DNA of 64,000 nucleotides from Lewinellaceae bacterium (GTDB lineage: Bacteria > Bacteroidota > Bacteroidia > Chitinophagales > Saprospiraceae): contig JACJYG010000004.1 in the NCBI GenBank assembly GCA_020636215.1, forward strand, positions 372,001 to 436,000, given 5' to 3'. The notes below the pieces were generated by a model. The model ran no database searches. It saw only the letters and a program-made list of their open reading frames with translations, and was not told the DNA's origin. Positions 52,182 to 62,264 of the stretch are shown here, one piece after another (within the stretch, counting starts at the first letter, position 1; each line of letters begins with the position of its first letter). The translations under genes were made by a program, and so were the position numbers.

Positions 52182-55100
52182 ATGCCAGCAATTACTTCCC
52201 TAACTGCCGAGTCCATTTTCTTCGCAGTTAATGCTGCAATCAAGCTAAGCCATAACGTCAGAAAGGCTTATGCTCAAAGCCTCCGCTCCAAAGCCCTCAT
52301 CCTTCCGCTGCCCGGGATCGACCCTAATATCAAGATCCACACCATCATCCGATTTTTCGACGATCATCCGGACTTTGTGGGCACGGTCAGGCGGTTGGAG
52401 GTACTTCACGAAGAAGCATCAGGCACCTTGACTCTGAAGAAAGAAGAAGACCTTAAAGAGTATAAGGAATATTATCTGGCCTTTAATGGGGTGGAAGAAG
52501 GCGATGGCTTCAAATTAGAAGTGAATTCGGAAGATCTCGTCCATCTGTTGCGCATCCGGCAATGGGAAAGAGGCCGGGAGGAGCACCAGACTGTCCTGCA
52601 ATTAGTAGCCGGCACGATAGTGGAACTGGGTATAGACTATTTCCTCCAGGTACCAGGCGCTTTAAACCAAAAATCTGCCCATGGACAGATCCTGTATCAG
52701 TTTTTAGAAGGCCTGGACGAAATTGATTTTTCAAAAAACAAGGATATCAAAAAGGAACTCAGCCAACACCTGCTGCCCAGCCTTTTTACGGCGGCGGCAG
52801 AATCGGTGGCGGCCTTGAGTCCGAAAATCGCTAACGACGAAAAAGTCCAGGCTTTTATTAAAGTGACGGCCAAAGGGATTGCCAATGATGTTTTTGAGCG
52901 CTCGAAGGACATGAAAGCTCACCAGCGCCAGGATGCCGTCCATTGGGGCCAGGTGATGATGCGCAGTATGATCAACCATGCCGGCCACTTCGTATTTTCG
53001 GCGCCGGAGGAACTATTCGACACTAACCGCCCCGTTTCAGAAATCATTGAAAAAAGTGGGATTATCCTGCTAAATACCATCCTGGATGACCAATCCGACA
53101 AGGTCGCCTTCCGGAAAGCCCTCAGCCCGGAAACGCTGGACAATATGGCGCGCGCCACCTTGCAGGTAGTCGCAGAACACCCCAATGTGCTCAGTGGAGA
53201 ACACGGCATCCAAAAGATCGTATCCGAAGTGGCTATTGCCGTGCAGCAGGAAGATTTCCTGCGGCGGGGGTTCCTTCCCGAACTCACGCGCATTGTCCTG
53301 GAAAAATCAGCCGGGCATCTGGATCTCCTGTGGAAAAAATCGACTGACGGGCCAGAGCATCTGCTCGTCATCGCCATTCAGCAGGCATTGGAAATACTTT
53401 CTCAAAAACCATTGGATGCGCCATGGCGGCCGGCCTTCACCAAAGGCAACCTCCTGGAAGTGCTGGAGGAAGTGCTGGATGAGGTCGTAGCCAACCCAGC
53501 ATGGATCACCGATGAAGTTCGGGGGCGGCCCATTCTCAGCGAAGTATTCGACGCCACCTTCAGCGCACTGGATTCCATTCCCAAGGGAGAACGCCTCACC
53601 GCAGAGGTTATCCAGTGGCTCCTTCGACACAACCTGGAAGTAGCCCTCACCAGCCGGACTGTACTGGATACGGTAAAATGGGGCGGCGACCAGTTGGAAA
53701 TTTCTATCCTGCAAAAAGCACTGGAACTGTCCCTCAGCGTCGTATTTCCCAAAACAGGCGGCCCCAATGTCAACCGACTCAATCTGCTGGCCGACCTGAT
53801 GGACTACGTCATGGAGGCTATCCTGAAGCAGCATCCTAACGAAAATGGCCTGATCCTGGCTGACCTCATCCTCTTCAATAGTGGCATCGACTACAGCCAG
53901 GGCTTCAACCCCCAACTGGCCGATCAGATAACCGACGCCGCACTGCAGGCAATAGCCAGCCAACCTGGCCTGGTAGCCAAACCGGAAGTGCTCCGCAACA
54001 TCCTGGCCGGTGTCGCCGGCGCCCTCACCAGCGCCAAATTGAAGCAACCGGCGCTGCTGCCCCGCCTGGTGCAGCTCGTCCTGGAAAATACGGCCCTTAA
54101 TGCCCAGCTACTCGTCGATGCCGACCCGGCCAAGCCCCGGCACCTCCTGGTAACCGCCCTGACGCAGATCCTGCAGGCACTGGCGGCAACCGACGACAGT
54201 GGCCAGTGGAGGCCCGGCATCAGCCCGGCTCAGGCCGAATACCTTATTGAAAGCCTGCTCGACGAAGTCGTCCAGCGCCCCCAATGGGTAACGGACAAGG
54301 TGAACCAGGATTCCCTGCTGGCCGAAGTGCTGGATGTGACTTTCCTGGCCCTGGCAGGCATCCCCAGCCAACAACGCCTGGCGCCCGATACCGTCCAGCA
54401 ACTCCTGCAGCTCAACCTGCGCACCGTGGCTTCCAGCCCGCAGGTACTGAATCAGCTCAAATGGGGGGGCGAACAAAAAGAAAAAGGCATCCTGCTGCGC
54501 GGGCTCGAACTGGTTTTCGCCTTTACATTCCCCTCCAATGCTACCGGCGCCACAGCCGGCCGAATGTTTCTGCTGACAGATTTGCTGGACTATACTACTG
54601 AAGTCATCCTTCAGCAACACCCTAACGAAAAGGGCCTGATCCTGGTCGACCTCATTCTCTTCAATAGTGGCATCGACTACAGCCAGGGCTTCAACCCTCA
54701 ACTGGCCGATCAGATAACCGACGCCGCACTGCAGGCAATAGCCAGCCAACCTGGCCTGGTAGCCAAACCGGAAGTGCTCCGCAACATCCTGGCCGGTGTC
54801 GCCGGCGCCCTCACCAGCGCCAAATTGAAGCAACCGGCGCTGCTGCCCCGCCTGGTGCAGCTCGTCCTGGAAAATACGGCCCTTAATGCCCAGCTACTCG
54901 TCGATGCCGACCCGGCCAAGCCCCGGCACCTCCTGGTAACCGCCCTGACGCAGATCCTGCAGGCACTGGCGGCAACCGACGACAGTGGCCAGTGGAGGCC
55001 CGGCATCAGCCCGGCTCAGGCCGAATACCTTATTGAAAGCCTGCTCGACGAAGTCGTCCAGCGCCCTCAATGGGTGACAGACAAGGTGAACCAGGATTCC

Positions 55101-56315
55101 CTGCTGGCCGAAGTGCTGGATGTGACTTTCCTGGCCCTGGCAGGCATCCCCAGCCAACAACGCCTGGCGCCCGATACCGTCCAGCAACTCCTGCAACTCA
55201 ACCTGCGCACCGTGGCTTCCAGCCCGCAGGTACTGAATCAGCTCAAATGGGGGGGCGAACAAAAAGAAAAAGGCATCCTGCTGCGCGGGCTCGAACTGGT
55301 TTTCGCCTTTACATTCCCCTCCAATGCCACCGGTACTTCGACTGGCCGCAGCTTTCTGCTAATGGACATGATGGATTATATTCTGGAGGTATTGCTGAGC
55401 AATCATCCGGATAAAAAAGGGCTCATTTTGGTGAACCTCATCCTGTCTGAAGAAAATGGCATCGATTATTCCCGGGGATTTAACCCTACACTCGCAGATC
55501 AGTTGGTAGACTCCGCCCTGCTCGTCCTATCGGAAAATCCGGAACTGGTGGCGCAGGAAGAAGCCCTGCAACTTATAATTAAAGATGTAGCATCAGCCCT
55601 GTCTGCTTCCGGCCTGGAACGGCCGGAGCTGTTGCCGGAACTTATCCGTCTTACGCTGGAAAGCTCCGCAACCCACCTATTCCGCTTATTCCATTTAGAA
55701 GAAGCTGGCTCCAAACATCTTCTGGCCATTGCTTTACAGCAGATATTGAAGGCGATTGCTCAAAAGCCGAACGACGGAAAGTGGAAACCCCGGCTTTCCA
55801 ACGAACAGATCATGGAGACAGTTGAGTTGGTCTTCGACGCCGTCCTGGATAACCCCCGATGGGTAGAAACTGAAGATCAGATCTTTATGCTACTGGAAGC
55901 CATTTTCAGGGCGCTGGAGTGTATTCCACCCGCTGAGCGGCTGCCCTATCTGGTGCTAAAGGGCCTAATCGACTCCGCTTTGGAAGCGGCCAATAAGCAA
56001 AGAAAGCTGGTGACAACTATTGATACAGCCGACGGCCCGGTGCAATTGCGGCTTCAGTTTTCGCTGGAAACACTGTTTGTGGCCCTTTACGATGAGAAAA
56101 GAGACGAAGAGGTAGCGTGGCAACTTTCCCAAGGGCATATCGTCAACCTGATCGTAGGCTATTATCTGATGTACCTGGCCGGCAGCCCGGCCAACAAGAA
56201 GGATATCGAAAGAGCCCGTGCGCGCATCAACAAAGCACTCAGCCTGTGGAAAAAGGATTTTTCCCGGCTACTGGAAGATGTATTTGAAGAATTGGATGAA
56301 CAGGAAAACGCCTAA
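52182..56315 (+). CDS. 1,377-aa helical repeat protein with duplicated unit
   Basis: The protein has an N-terminal about 330-residue unique region (no signal peptide) and then four long units of about 260 residues each. The units share LLPRLVQLVLENTA-like and LLVTALTQILQALA-like helices and a motif with FNSGIDYSQGFNPQLADQI. Units two and three (residues about 555-785 and 816-1047) are nearly identical, also at DNA level (see 53835-55323), while units one and four are divergent. The fold should be an alpha-solenoid or helical bundle in the cytoplasm. I do not recognise a family. The lipoprotein gene starts 18 bp downstream, so the two are probably co-expressed. A structural or scaffolding role is a guess. 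Confidence 0.85.
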   Translation: MPAITSLTAESIFFAVNAAIKLSHNVRKAYAQSLRSKALILPLPGIDPNIKIHTIIRFFDDHPDFVGTVRRLEVLHEEASGTLTLKKEEDLKEYKEYYLAFNGVEEGDGFKLEVNSEDLVHLLRIRQWERGREEHQTVLQLVAGTIVELGIDYFLQVPGALNQKSAHGQILYQFLEGLDEIDFSKNKDIKKELSQHLLPSLFTAAAESVAALSPKIANDEKVQAFIKVTAKGIANDVFERSKDMKAHQRQDAVHWGQVMMRSMINHAGHFVFSAPEELFDTNRPVSEIIEKSGIILLNTILDDQSDKVAFRKALSPETLDNMARATLQVVAEHPNVLSGEHGIQKIVSEVAIAVQQEDFLRRGFLPELTRIVLEKSAGHLDLLWKKSTDGPEHLLVIAIQQALEILSQKPLDAPWRPAFTKGNLLEVLEEVLDEVVANPAWITDEVRGRPILSEVFDATFSALDSIPKGERLTAEVIQWLLRHNLEVALTSRTVLDTVKWGGDQLEISILQKALELSLSVVFPKTGGPNVNRLNLLADLMDYVMEAILKQHPNENGLILADLILFNSGIDYSQGFNPQLADQITDAALQAIASQPGLVAKPEVLRNILAGVAGALTSAKLKQPALLPRLVQLVLENTALNAQLLVDADPAKPRHLLVTALTQILQALAATDDSGQWRPGISPAQAEYLIESLLDEVVQRPQWVTDKVNQDSLLAEVLDVTFLALAGIPSQQRLAPDTVQQLLQLNLRTVASSPQVLNQLKWGGEQKEKGILLRGLELVFAFTFPSNATGATAGRMFLLTDLLDYTTEVILQQHPNEKGLILVDLILFNSGIDYSQGFNPQLADQITDAALQAIASQPGLVAKPEVLRNILAGVAGALTSAKLKQPALLPRLVQLVLENTALNAQLLVDADPAKPRHLLVTALTQILQALAATDDSGQWRPGISPAQAEYLIESLLDEVVQRPQWVTDKVNQDSLLAEVLDVTFLALAGIPSQQRLAPDTVQQLLQLNLRTVASSPQVLNQLKWGGEQKEKGILLRGLELVFAFTFPSNATGTSTGRSFLLMDMMDYILEVLLSNHPDKKGLILVNLILSEENGIDYSRGFNPTLADQLVDSALLVLSENPELVAQEEALQLIIKDVASALSASGLERPELLPELIRLTLESSATHLFRLFHLEEAGSKHLLAIALQQILKAIAQKPNDGKWKPRLSNEQIMETVELVFDAVLDNPRWVETEDQIFMLLEAIFRALECIPPAERLPYLVLKGLIDSALEAANKQRKLVTTIDTADGPVQLRLQFSLETLFVALYDEKRDEEVAWQLSQGHIVNLIVGYYLMYLAGSPANKKDIERARARINKALSLWKKDFSRLLEDVFEELDEQENA
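53835..55323 (+). repeat. Near-identical internal tandem duplication (786-bp period) in the helical repeat gene
   Basis: The DNA at 53835-54537 recurs at 54621-55323 with about ten substitutions by eye, mostly silent. The period is 786 bp, exactly 262 codons, so the frame is kept. Such close identity means a recent duplication or gene conversion. Confidence 0.95.
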
Positions 56316-56333
56316 ATAATAAACATTACTCTA

Positions 56334-57182
56334 ATGAAAAAATATTTCCACCTCTTACTAGCCTCAACGCTACTGCTCCTTTCCAGTTGCGCCCACCTCA
56401 TGCACCTCGACCGTGCACAGAATACCTTTAACCAGGGCGCCGAGTTGGAGAACAAGCTCAAATTCAGCCCCCAATCGGAAGTAGCGGCTTCTCCGGAATC
56501 CTTCTATGCAATGGCTTACGCCGAAGTAAAAAATGCATTGAAGCAGGAAAGCCAGCTCAAGGAAGACCAGTTGCTTGGCAATGCCTATACCATCAAGGCC
56601 CTCTGCGAATGGAAATTAAAAAAGTACGATGATGCCATCAAAACCGCTGATGATGCCGTCGGTAGCTTCCTGCAGATGGAAAGCAACGGTATTCGCATGC
56701 CACGCGATAAGGCTGTCATGGAGGCGCTGCCTTTTATCATTCAGATCGATAAGTCGAGGGAACACTTTCTGGATTTACCGCCTCCCGAAAAAAGTTCTTT
56801 CGCTGATGCCCAATCTCATTATCTGGCCGTGATCGCCGACCCAGACTCTCTGGACAAGGCCGAAACATTAATACACGCCATCAATCAACTGGAAGCTGCC
56901 CGGCAAAACGTTAAACATAACTACGAACTGAGCACCTACTTTTTGCTTTCCGAGCTGGCAGCGCTGAAGGCCTGGAGTGACTGTAATGGCTATCTCAGTG
57001 ACTGCATCGCCAAGGGAAAGGCCTTTTCCAATACTGACGAACGGAAAAAAGCCGTCAAATTTTTCACGGATCAGGATAAGGCTTTTGTTAGTAAAAAGGA
57101 TAGCCTTATGATAGATCTGGGGAAAATCCTCCCGGATGGCGAGGAAAATGTTTTATACAAATACTGGAAGATCGTAATGTAA
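56334..57182 (+). CDS. Lipoprotein with TPR-like helices, partner of the helical repeat protein
   Basis: The 282-aa product starts with MKKYFHLLLASTLLLLSSC (lipobox Cys19). The mature protein is mostly helical, with TPR-like segments such as AYTIKALCEWKLKKYDDAI and NYELSTYFLLSELAALKAW. It follows the 1,377-aa protein by 18 bp. The pair probably act together across the inner membrane or through a periplasmic linker, but one lacks a visible export signal and the other is exported, so direct contact is not proven. No catalytic motif is seen. Confidence 0.8.
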   Translation: MKKYFHLLLASTLLLLSSCAHLMHLDRAQNTFNQGAELENKLKFSPQSEVAASPESFYAMAYAEVKNALKQESQLKEDQLLGNAYTIKALCEWKLKKYDDAIKTADDAVGSFLQMESNGIRMPRDKAVMEALPFIIQIDKSREHFLDLPPPEKSSFADAQSHYLAVIADPDSLDKAETLIHAINQLEAARQNVKHNYELSTYFLLSELAALKAWSDCNGYLSDCIAKGKAFSNTDERKKAVKFFTDQDKAFVSKKDSLMIDLGKILPDGEENVLYKYWKIVM

Positions 57183-57197
57183 TCCGGCTTTGGAACA

Positions 57198-57566
57198 TCA
57201 TTCCAGGCCCGGAAAAAACGCATCTTTGAGGTGCTGCACTTCGAAGTCAGCTTCATGGCGGTATAGGATGGAAATGACGTCGAAGCGCACCTCCCAGTCA
57301 TGGCCAATCGAATCCATGTAAGCTGCCGCAGCCATAGCCAGTAATTTTTCCTTTTTTCGGTTCACAAAATCCTCGGGCCGTCCAAAAGCATCGGTGGCCC
57401 TGGTTTTCACTTCTACGAAAACGAGGATGGGCCCGTCCATAGCTATGATATCTACTTCCGCCCGGCTGTAGCGCCAATTGGCTTCCAGTATTCGGTAGCC
57501 TTTGCTTTCAAGATGCCTGCGCGCCAGCTCCTCTCCTACTCTGCCGGTTTCATTGTGTTGCGCCAA
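57198..57566 (-). CDS. YraN/UPF0102 family endonuclease-like protein
   Basis: The 122-aa product matches the UPF0102/YraN family in length and motifs: GRVGEELARRHLESKGYRIL, the AEVDIIAMDGPILVFVEVKT catalytic-like segment (restriction-endonuclease-like fold with E-D-ExK), and NRKKEKLLAMAAAAY. The family resembles Holliday-junction resolvases, but its biological role is not settled. It ends 15 bp from the convergent lipoprotein gene and is followed, on its upstream side, by a terminator-like hairpin and about 700 bp without genes. Confidence 0.95.
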   Translation of the reverse strand: MAQHNETGRVGEELARRHLESKGYRILEANWRYSRAEVDIIAMDGPILVFVEVKTRATDAFGRPEDFVNRKKEKLLAMAAAAYMDSIGHDWEVRFDVISILYRHEADFEVQHLKDAFFPGLE

Positions 57567-57587
57567 GTTTTTTCCTTAAGATAATAA

Positions 57588-57628
57588 AAAAACCTCTCCC
57601 CGAGCAAACGAAGAGAGGCCATCCCAAA
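57588..57628 (-). terminator. Terminator with conserved GAGAGGCCATCCCAAA flank, copy 1
   Basis: On the minus strand CCTCTC/GAGAGG form a short stem followed by U7. The plus-strand flank GAGAGGCCATCCCAAA (57613-57628) also occurs at 63076-63091 and, cut by the window end, at 63991-64000. Confidence 0.6.
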
Positions 57629-58165
57629 TGCTTTTTAACGGGTTGTAACCCAAACGGAATTATAACCGAATTACTAGTAGTAGCCAATACCGAAAAAAAT
57701 ACTTCTTAAACACTAACTCTAAGTGAGTTGGCCACATCCGAATATGGAAACCTTAAAAAATCGGTTTCCAATATGCCGACGTCTTTATTCTTTTTAGAGG
57801 AATGCATACGGCCCCGCGCCTGTCGCGCTAATGTGGATCATTCATGGGAGAGAGAAATGAACTGGGAACCGCCACCTTCGATGTAGCAGGTATAGTTTCC
57901 CCAAAGTGATTTATCTGGCTCGGATAATCAGCCTTTTAGCCTTCTACAAATTTAGAATAATAAATTAATACATACAAAGTTATTCAAATATATTTTATTG
58001 TTATATACTTCCCGGTATGGCCCATTAATCAGTGCCAAATCTCAATAGCTCAAAGGTGGGTGTTTGCCCCTAAAACAGGGGGGGATCTTACAGCCGGCAT
58101 TGCCCGGCCTCTATTACCGGTTAAACCCTAACGGATATTTTCCAACCGAGCCAACCGGAAACAAA
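57629..58165. other. Intergenic region, no gene seen
   Basis: This stretch is AT-rich at 57920-58010. It contains no recognised gene or repeat besides the flanking terminators. Confidence 0.5.
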
Positions 58166-58193
58166 AAACCTCCGCCTGTCTGGGCGGAGGTTT
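58166..58193. terminator. Bidirectional intrinsic terminator
   Basis: AAACCTCCGCC and GGCGGAGGTTT (58166-58176, 58183-58193) form a perfect 11-bp stem. A-rich sequence precedes it and U-rich sequence follows on both strands. It lies 70 bp past the stop of the large surface protein. Confidence 0.85.
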
Positions 58194-58262
58194 AAAGTTG
58201 GGCGGCTGGGAATCAAAACCGCCCGATTTAGGGATTATGATGATCTATCCGGCTGAAGATCA

Positions 58263-61200
58263 CTATTCCATCAGGATCATTTTCCGGGTTGCGGCGTAAT
58301 CGGCCGTTTCCAATTGGTAGTAGAGCAGGCCATTTGCCGGCAACATCGCACGAGTCAGCCGAATCTCGTGATAACCAGCTTCAAAGTATCCGGATTGTGT
58401 ATGGATTACCTGCCCGGCCAGTCCGAAGACCGTAAGCTTGGCATTTCCAGCTTCCGGCAGGCGGAAACCAACCACCGTTTCGGTATTGAAGGGGTTAGGG
58501 CGGTTCTGATAGAGCTCGAAGCCTGGAGTTGCTTCCACTATTTCCGTGTCGATGTGAAGGCCTACATCCAGCATCTGCCCTTCCGAGTTATAAGCTTCCG
58601 CTACAGTCGGGCCGGAGGCTGTGTACAACAAGCCCGCCAGTGAAGGCGCGGAGCGCCGGGCGCGGAAGGTAATCTGAAAGAGTTCGATGGGCCCACTTGC
58701 CGGTTTAGCGCCCAGTGTATTCCAGCTGGTGCTGATCCAGCCATCGTTAGCAGATTTCCAGTTGAAATTATCAACGCTGAGGTTGGGCAGGTTACCAGGC
58801 TGCAGGCCGACAAATTCCAACACTTCGGTGTCAAAGCCGAGGGTAAACTGATACCCCAGCATTTCGTCCATTCCTTGTGCGCTGAAGGGTATTGTGATCG
58901 TTTCGCCCACCTTCAGTGCCTGTGCCGGTAGTTGCAGGGCTAATTCGCCCCGGCTAATCCGTCCTTCCACGCCCAACAGGCTGTTGGGAACAGCAGAGTT
59001 ATCGACATCGCCTACCTTAATCGCTATGAAGTTGGCATCCAGTTCATTCTGCGAAAAGTCATTGATATTCAGCACTTCCGGGAAAGTTGTTGCAAAGGGG
59101 TCTGACGGGTTGGGGAAGTTGTAATGAGCATCTACAAACCGCCAGGATTTATTGCCGTTCGGGAAAGCCGTTTCCAGGCCGAGGATCATCTTGCGCAGTG
59201 CGATCAGATCGAGGGTAGAAACATTTCCGGATTTGTTGACATCAGCTGCGATCAACTTATAGGGGCTGCCCAGCAGTTGTACGCCCAGAATGTGCTTGCT
59301 GATGAATACCAGGTCGAGTGTCGAGACTCCATTCAAGGGGTCATTATTTCGTTGAGCGCTCACCGAATAGTCGCCGCCATAGGGAATATTAAGTATCTCG
59401 AAAAAGCCATTTACACCAGTGTAAGCCATCAGCGGGTTATTACTGCTCACCTGCACCATAACATCTTCTACGTATTCTCCCTCTTCCGTCCGGATATCGC
59501 CACCGATCATACCGGATACCTGCTGTGGGCAAAGGTTATTGTTGTCCTGAATAGCCACTACTGTGACACAATAGCTGCTGTTACCGGCTTCATCCTTGGC
59601 CCAGAACTCAATGGCGTGGTTGCCTTTATCTGCACAGGTAAAGCTCAGGGAGGTAGTGGTGGGCCTTATACCCGGCGTCCCTGTACCAACTTCCCGAATC
59701 GTGAACACCAGGTCTTCATCGTTTGTACAGTTATCTGTCGATCCGCCATCGAATGCGGATGCATTCACCAAGGCCAGGCCATCACCATTGCTGGATTGGA
59801 GACTGACCGACAAGCCGACAATACATACCGGTGAAGGGTTCGTCTGATCCGATACGGTTACGGATACTTCGCAGTTGGATACATTGCCACAACGATCGCT
59901 GGCCGTAAACTTAACGAGCGTAGTTCCCAGAGGATAGGCGCCGCTGGCATTGGCGCCGGTGGAAGTGGCATAGGGTGAATTGTTGGTGATCAAAACGCTG
60001 GGGTTGCAGTCCAGTGCCGTGGCCGGGCTCAAGGTTACATTGCTGCTCAGGCAGTTGGCAGAAACCGGAGCTACAATATTCGAGGGGCAAGTGAGCACAG
60101 GGGCCTCATTGTCCATCACATTAATCACCTGGGTTTTGACGAAGCGGCCACCATTTTGCGGATGCTCCGGGTCATAGTTACACCAGTCAATAACCACCCA
60201 CTGGCGCAGGATCTTGTAGCAAGCCGGGAAAGAAATATTAAACAGGTCATCTTCATAAGTAATGCCGACATCTGCACAGGCGTTGTTGACGATCTGCGGG
60301 TAGTTGTAGCCAGCCGGAAAATCATCAGGATCTGTAGACCCGCCGCAAACGGTCAGTGTATAATCAGCTGGCCAAGCGATGTTCGCCAATCCAACAGGGT
60401 CGCTTTCTACCGTAATGGTTTGAACACAGCTTCCAATATTGCCGGAGGGGTCGAAGGCGCGGAAGGTCCGCGTAATGGCGCCGGCCCCACAGCCGTTCAC
60501 GTTTGTTACCTCCAGAGAATCAAGCGTATAACCACAGTTATCGGATACAACCGGGCTTCCGAATATGGAAAGGTCGGAGTAATCGTCCGTACAGTTAATC
60601 ACCTGGTTGTAGGGGCAGATCAGGACGGGAGCGAGCTTGTCCTGCACATCTACATGCACCATGCATTCATTGAAGTGGCCATGTAAGTCACCACCGGGAA
60701 GCTCACGCGTCGGATTGACAGGCCCGGCCCCAGGGTTGATCTCGTATACGCGCATCAGAACATCTACACTGCTACCTGCTTCCTCACAGCAGAAAGCCAC
60801 CTTGTCATCGAACCATTCCTGGTAACCGGCGAGGGGGGCGTCATCGCCATTAGCTTGATCGCAGCCGCCTATCGTTACACGCTTCGCCTTATAGTATAGC
60901 GTAGTGGCGCAGTTATCGTTGCTGCCTTCGTCAAATACTTGAGCAGATACCAGTGCAATACCACCGGTAGGAATGGAGACTGTTGTATATTCATTACAAA
61001 CGGCAGCCGGGGCTTCATCGTCTACCACATTCAGAGTAGTAGTGCACATGCGCGAATTCCCACAATTGTCGATAGCGGTGTACTGTAAAGTATGGGTGCC
61101 GACCGGTACGAACAGATGCGGCCCGGTGCCAACGGCGCCGTAAGAGGTACTGAGGAAGAAGCTTGCTTCCGCATCGCAATTGTCTACTACAGTAGGGGAA

Positions 61201-62210
61201 GGAAGGCTTACGGTAGCGTGGCATACATTAGCCGCCGTGCCAACAGTGATGGGAAGCGGGCAGGTAATCTGGGGAGCGACCGTATCCACTACCGAGATGA
61301 GTTGGTCATGGCTGACGGAAAGGCCCGAACAGGACTCTATCACTCTCCAATTGCGTACGATCGTGTATTCAATACCGCCGCAGGTGCTTACGGTATCATC
61401 CTCCGATACGGCCAGCAACTCGCAACCGTTCGTCCCTCCGATTGGCAGGCCATACAGCAGGGGCCGGCCCGTTATCGCAATATCCGGATTGGAACCGTCA
61501 CAAGCCAGAACGGTATCGGCAGGGAAACTGATGTCCTGTAATGGAGGCTGAGCCACCAGAATTGGCTGTACACAGGTATCTCTGTTTCCAAAAGCATCTT
61601 CTGCTATCCAGGTCCGTTCGATCAGTGCCCGATAATCCGAACTGTCACAACCGTAATGGTACACTGTATCGGAATGCGTGAGCAGGATATTATCCGGGCA
61701 ATTATCAAATACCATAGGGTATCCAATTGCCGCGACACTGGTATCGGCAATGCAACTGATGGTATCCGCCCGGCAATCAATATCCGGAGCAAAGGGGTCC
61801 ACCAGCGTAATATAGCTGTTGCAAAAAACGGAGGGGCTGATGTTGGCTATTGTGACCCGTAGCACCTGGCCAAAATAAGGGTCAGCATCAAAAACGACCG
61901 AATTTGTGCCGGAGACAATGATGTTGTTCAGGGTATCCCGAACCGTAATGTCCTTATCGCCGGGGCAAAGGCCAGGCACTTCCAGCAAATCATCCTTATC
62001 AATCGTTACCTCGCAATCTTCATCCAGGAACACCGGAAGCGGATTGTTGGGATCGCCGCCATTACAGGCCAGGTCGCATTGAGCAGAAAGGCCATTCAGG
62101 GCCAGGACGTTCAACAACAAAAACAGGGCCAGTTGGAACATCCAGTTCAGGGCGCCTTTGGCCGGCGCCAAATTCAGGTTTTCTCTGTAGCTGTTTGTTA
62201 AGTGTTTCAT
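58263..62210 (-). CDS. 1,315-aa T9SS surface protein with HYR-like, dockerin and cohesin-like domains
   Basis: The protein begins with a signal peptide (residues about 24-43, ending LNGLSA). Residues about 45-900 carry repeated HYR-like domains with many cysteine pairs, of the type LPITVGTAANVCHATVSLPS and FVPVGTHTLQYTAIDNCGNS. From about 902 there is a carboxypeptidase-regulatory-like domain, then a dockerin type I region (LNGVSTLDLVFISKHILG and ADVNKSGNVSTLDLIALRKM), then a cohesin-like/CBM-like domain (about 1080-1229, ITIPFSAQGMDEMLGYQFTL) and a T9SS sorting domain (about 1230-1315, ELYQNRPNPFNTETVVGFRL to KMILME). It should be exposed at the cell surface and bind proteins or polysaccharides. 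A promoter-like sequence lies upstream. Confidence 0.92.
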   Translation of the reverse strand: MKHLTNSYRENLNLAPAKGALNWMFQLALFLLLNVLALNGLSAQCDLACNGGDPNNPLPVFLDEDCEVTIDKDDLLEVPGLCPGDKDITVRDTLNNIIVSGTNSVVFDADPYFGQVLRVTIANISPSVFCNSYITLVDPFAPDIDCRADTISCIADTSVAAIGYPMVFDNCPDNILLTHSDTVYHYGCDSSDYRALIERTWIAEDAFGNRDTCVQPILVAQPPLQDISFPADTVLACDGSNPDIAITGRPLLYGLPIGGTNGCELLAVSEDDTVSTCGGIEYTIVRNWRVIESCSGLSVSHDQLISVVDTVAPQITCPLPITVGTAANVCHATVSLPSPTVVDNCDAEASFFLSTSYGAVGTGPHLFVPVGTHTLQYTAIDNCGNSRMCTTTLNVVDDEAPAAVCNEYTTVSIPTGGIALVSAQVFDEGSNDNCATTLYYKAKRVTIGGCDQANGDDAPLAGYQEWFDDKVAFCCEEAGSSVDVLMRVYEINPGAGPVNPTRELPGGDLHGHFNECMVHVDVQDKLAPVLICPYNQVINCTDDYSDLSIFGSPVVSDNCGYTLDSLEVTNVNGCGAGAITRTFRAFDPSGNIGSCVQTITVESDPVGLANIAWPADYTLTVCGGSTDPDDFPAGYNYPQIVNNACADVGITYEDDLFNISFPACYKILRQWVVIDWCNYDPEHPQNGGRFVKTQVINVMDNEAPVLTCPSNIVAPVSANCLSSNVTLSPATALDCNPSVLITNNSPYATSTGANASGAYPLGTTLVKFTASDRCGNVSNCEVSVTVSDQTNPSPVCIVGLSVSLQSSNGDGLALVNASAFDGGSTDNCTNDEDLVFTIREVGTGTPGIRPTTTSLSFTCADKGNHAIEFWAKDEAGNSSYCVTVVAIQDNNNLCPQQVSGMIGGDIRTEEGEYVEDVMVQVSSNNPLMAYTGVNGFFEILNIPYGGDYSVSAQRNNDPLNGVSTLDLVFISKHILGVQLLGSPYKLIAADVNKSGNVSTLDLIALRKMILGLETAFPNGNKSWRFVDAHYNFPNPSDPFATTFPEVLNINDFSQNELDANFIAIKVGDVDNSAVPNSLLGVEGRISRGELALQLPAQALKVGETITIPFSAQGMDEMLGYQFTLGFDTEVLEFVGLQPGNLPNLSVDNFNWKSANDGWISTSWNTLGAKPASGPIELFQITFRARRSAPSLAGLLYTASGPTVAEAYNSEGQMLDVGLHIDTEIVEATPGFELYQNRPNPFNTETVVGFRLPEAGNAKLTVFGLAGQVIHTQSGYFEAGYHEIRLTRAMLPANGLLYYQLETADYAATRKMILME

Positions 62211-62232
62211 TTCTTGATGTAGTTAAAATGAT

Positions 62233-62264
62233 GAAATATAGTTTTGATTTACAATTGATTACAA
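62233..62264 (-). promoter_or_regulatory. Candidate promoter of the large surface protein
   Basis: On the minus strand TTG, 21 bases, then TATATTTC resembles the Bacteroidota -33/-7 pair (TTG and TAnnTTTG) with one mismatch at the last base. It lies 23 bp upstream of the ATG at 62210. Confidence 0.4.

Noticed and set aside
53307..54833. Two near-identical long minus-strand frames inside the helical repeat gene
   Set aside because: They are the antisense images of the duplicated unit, which explains their similarity.
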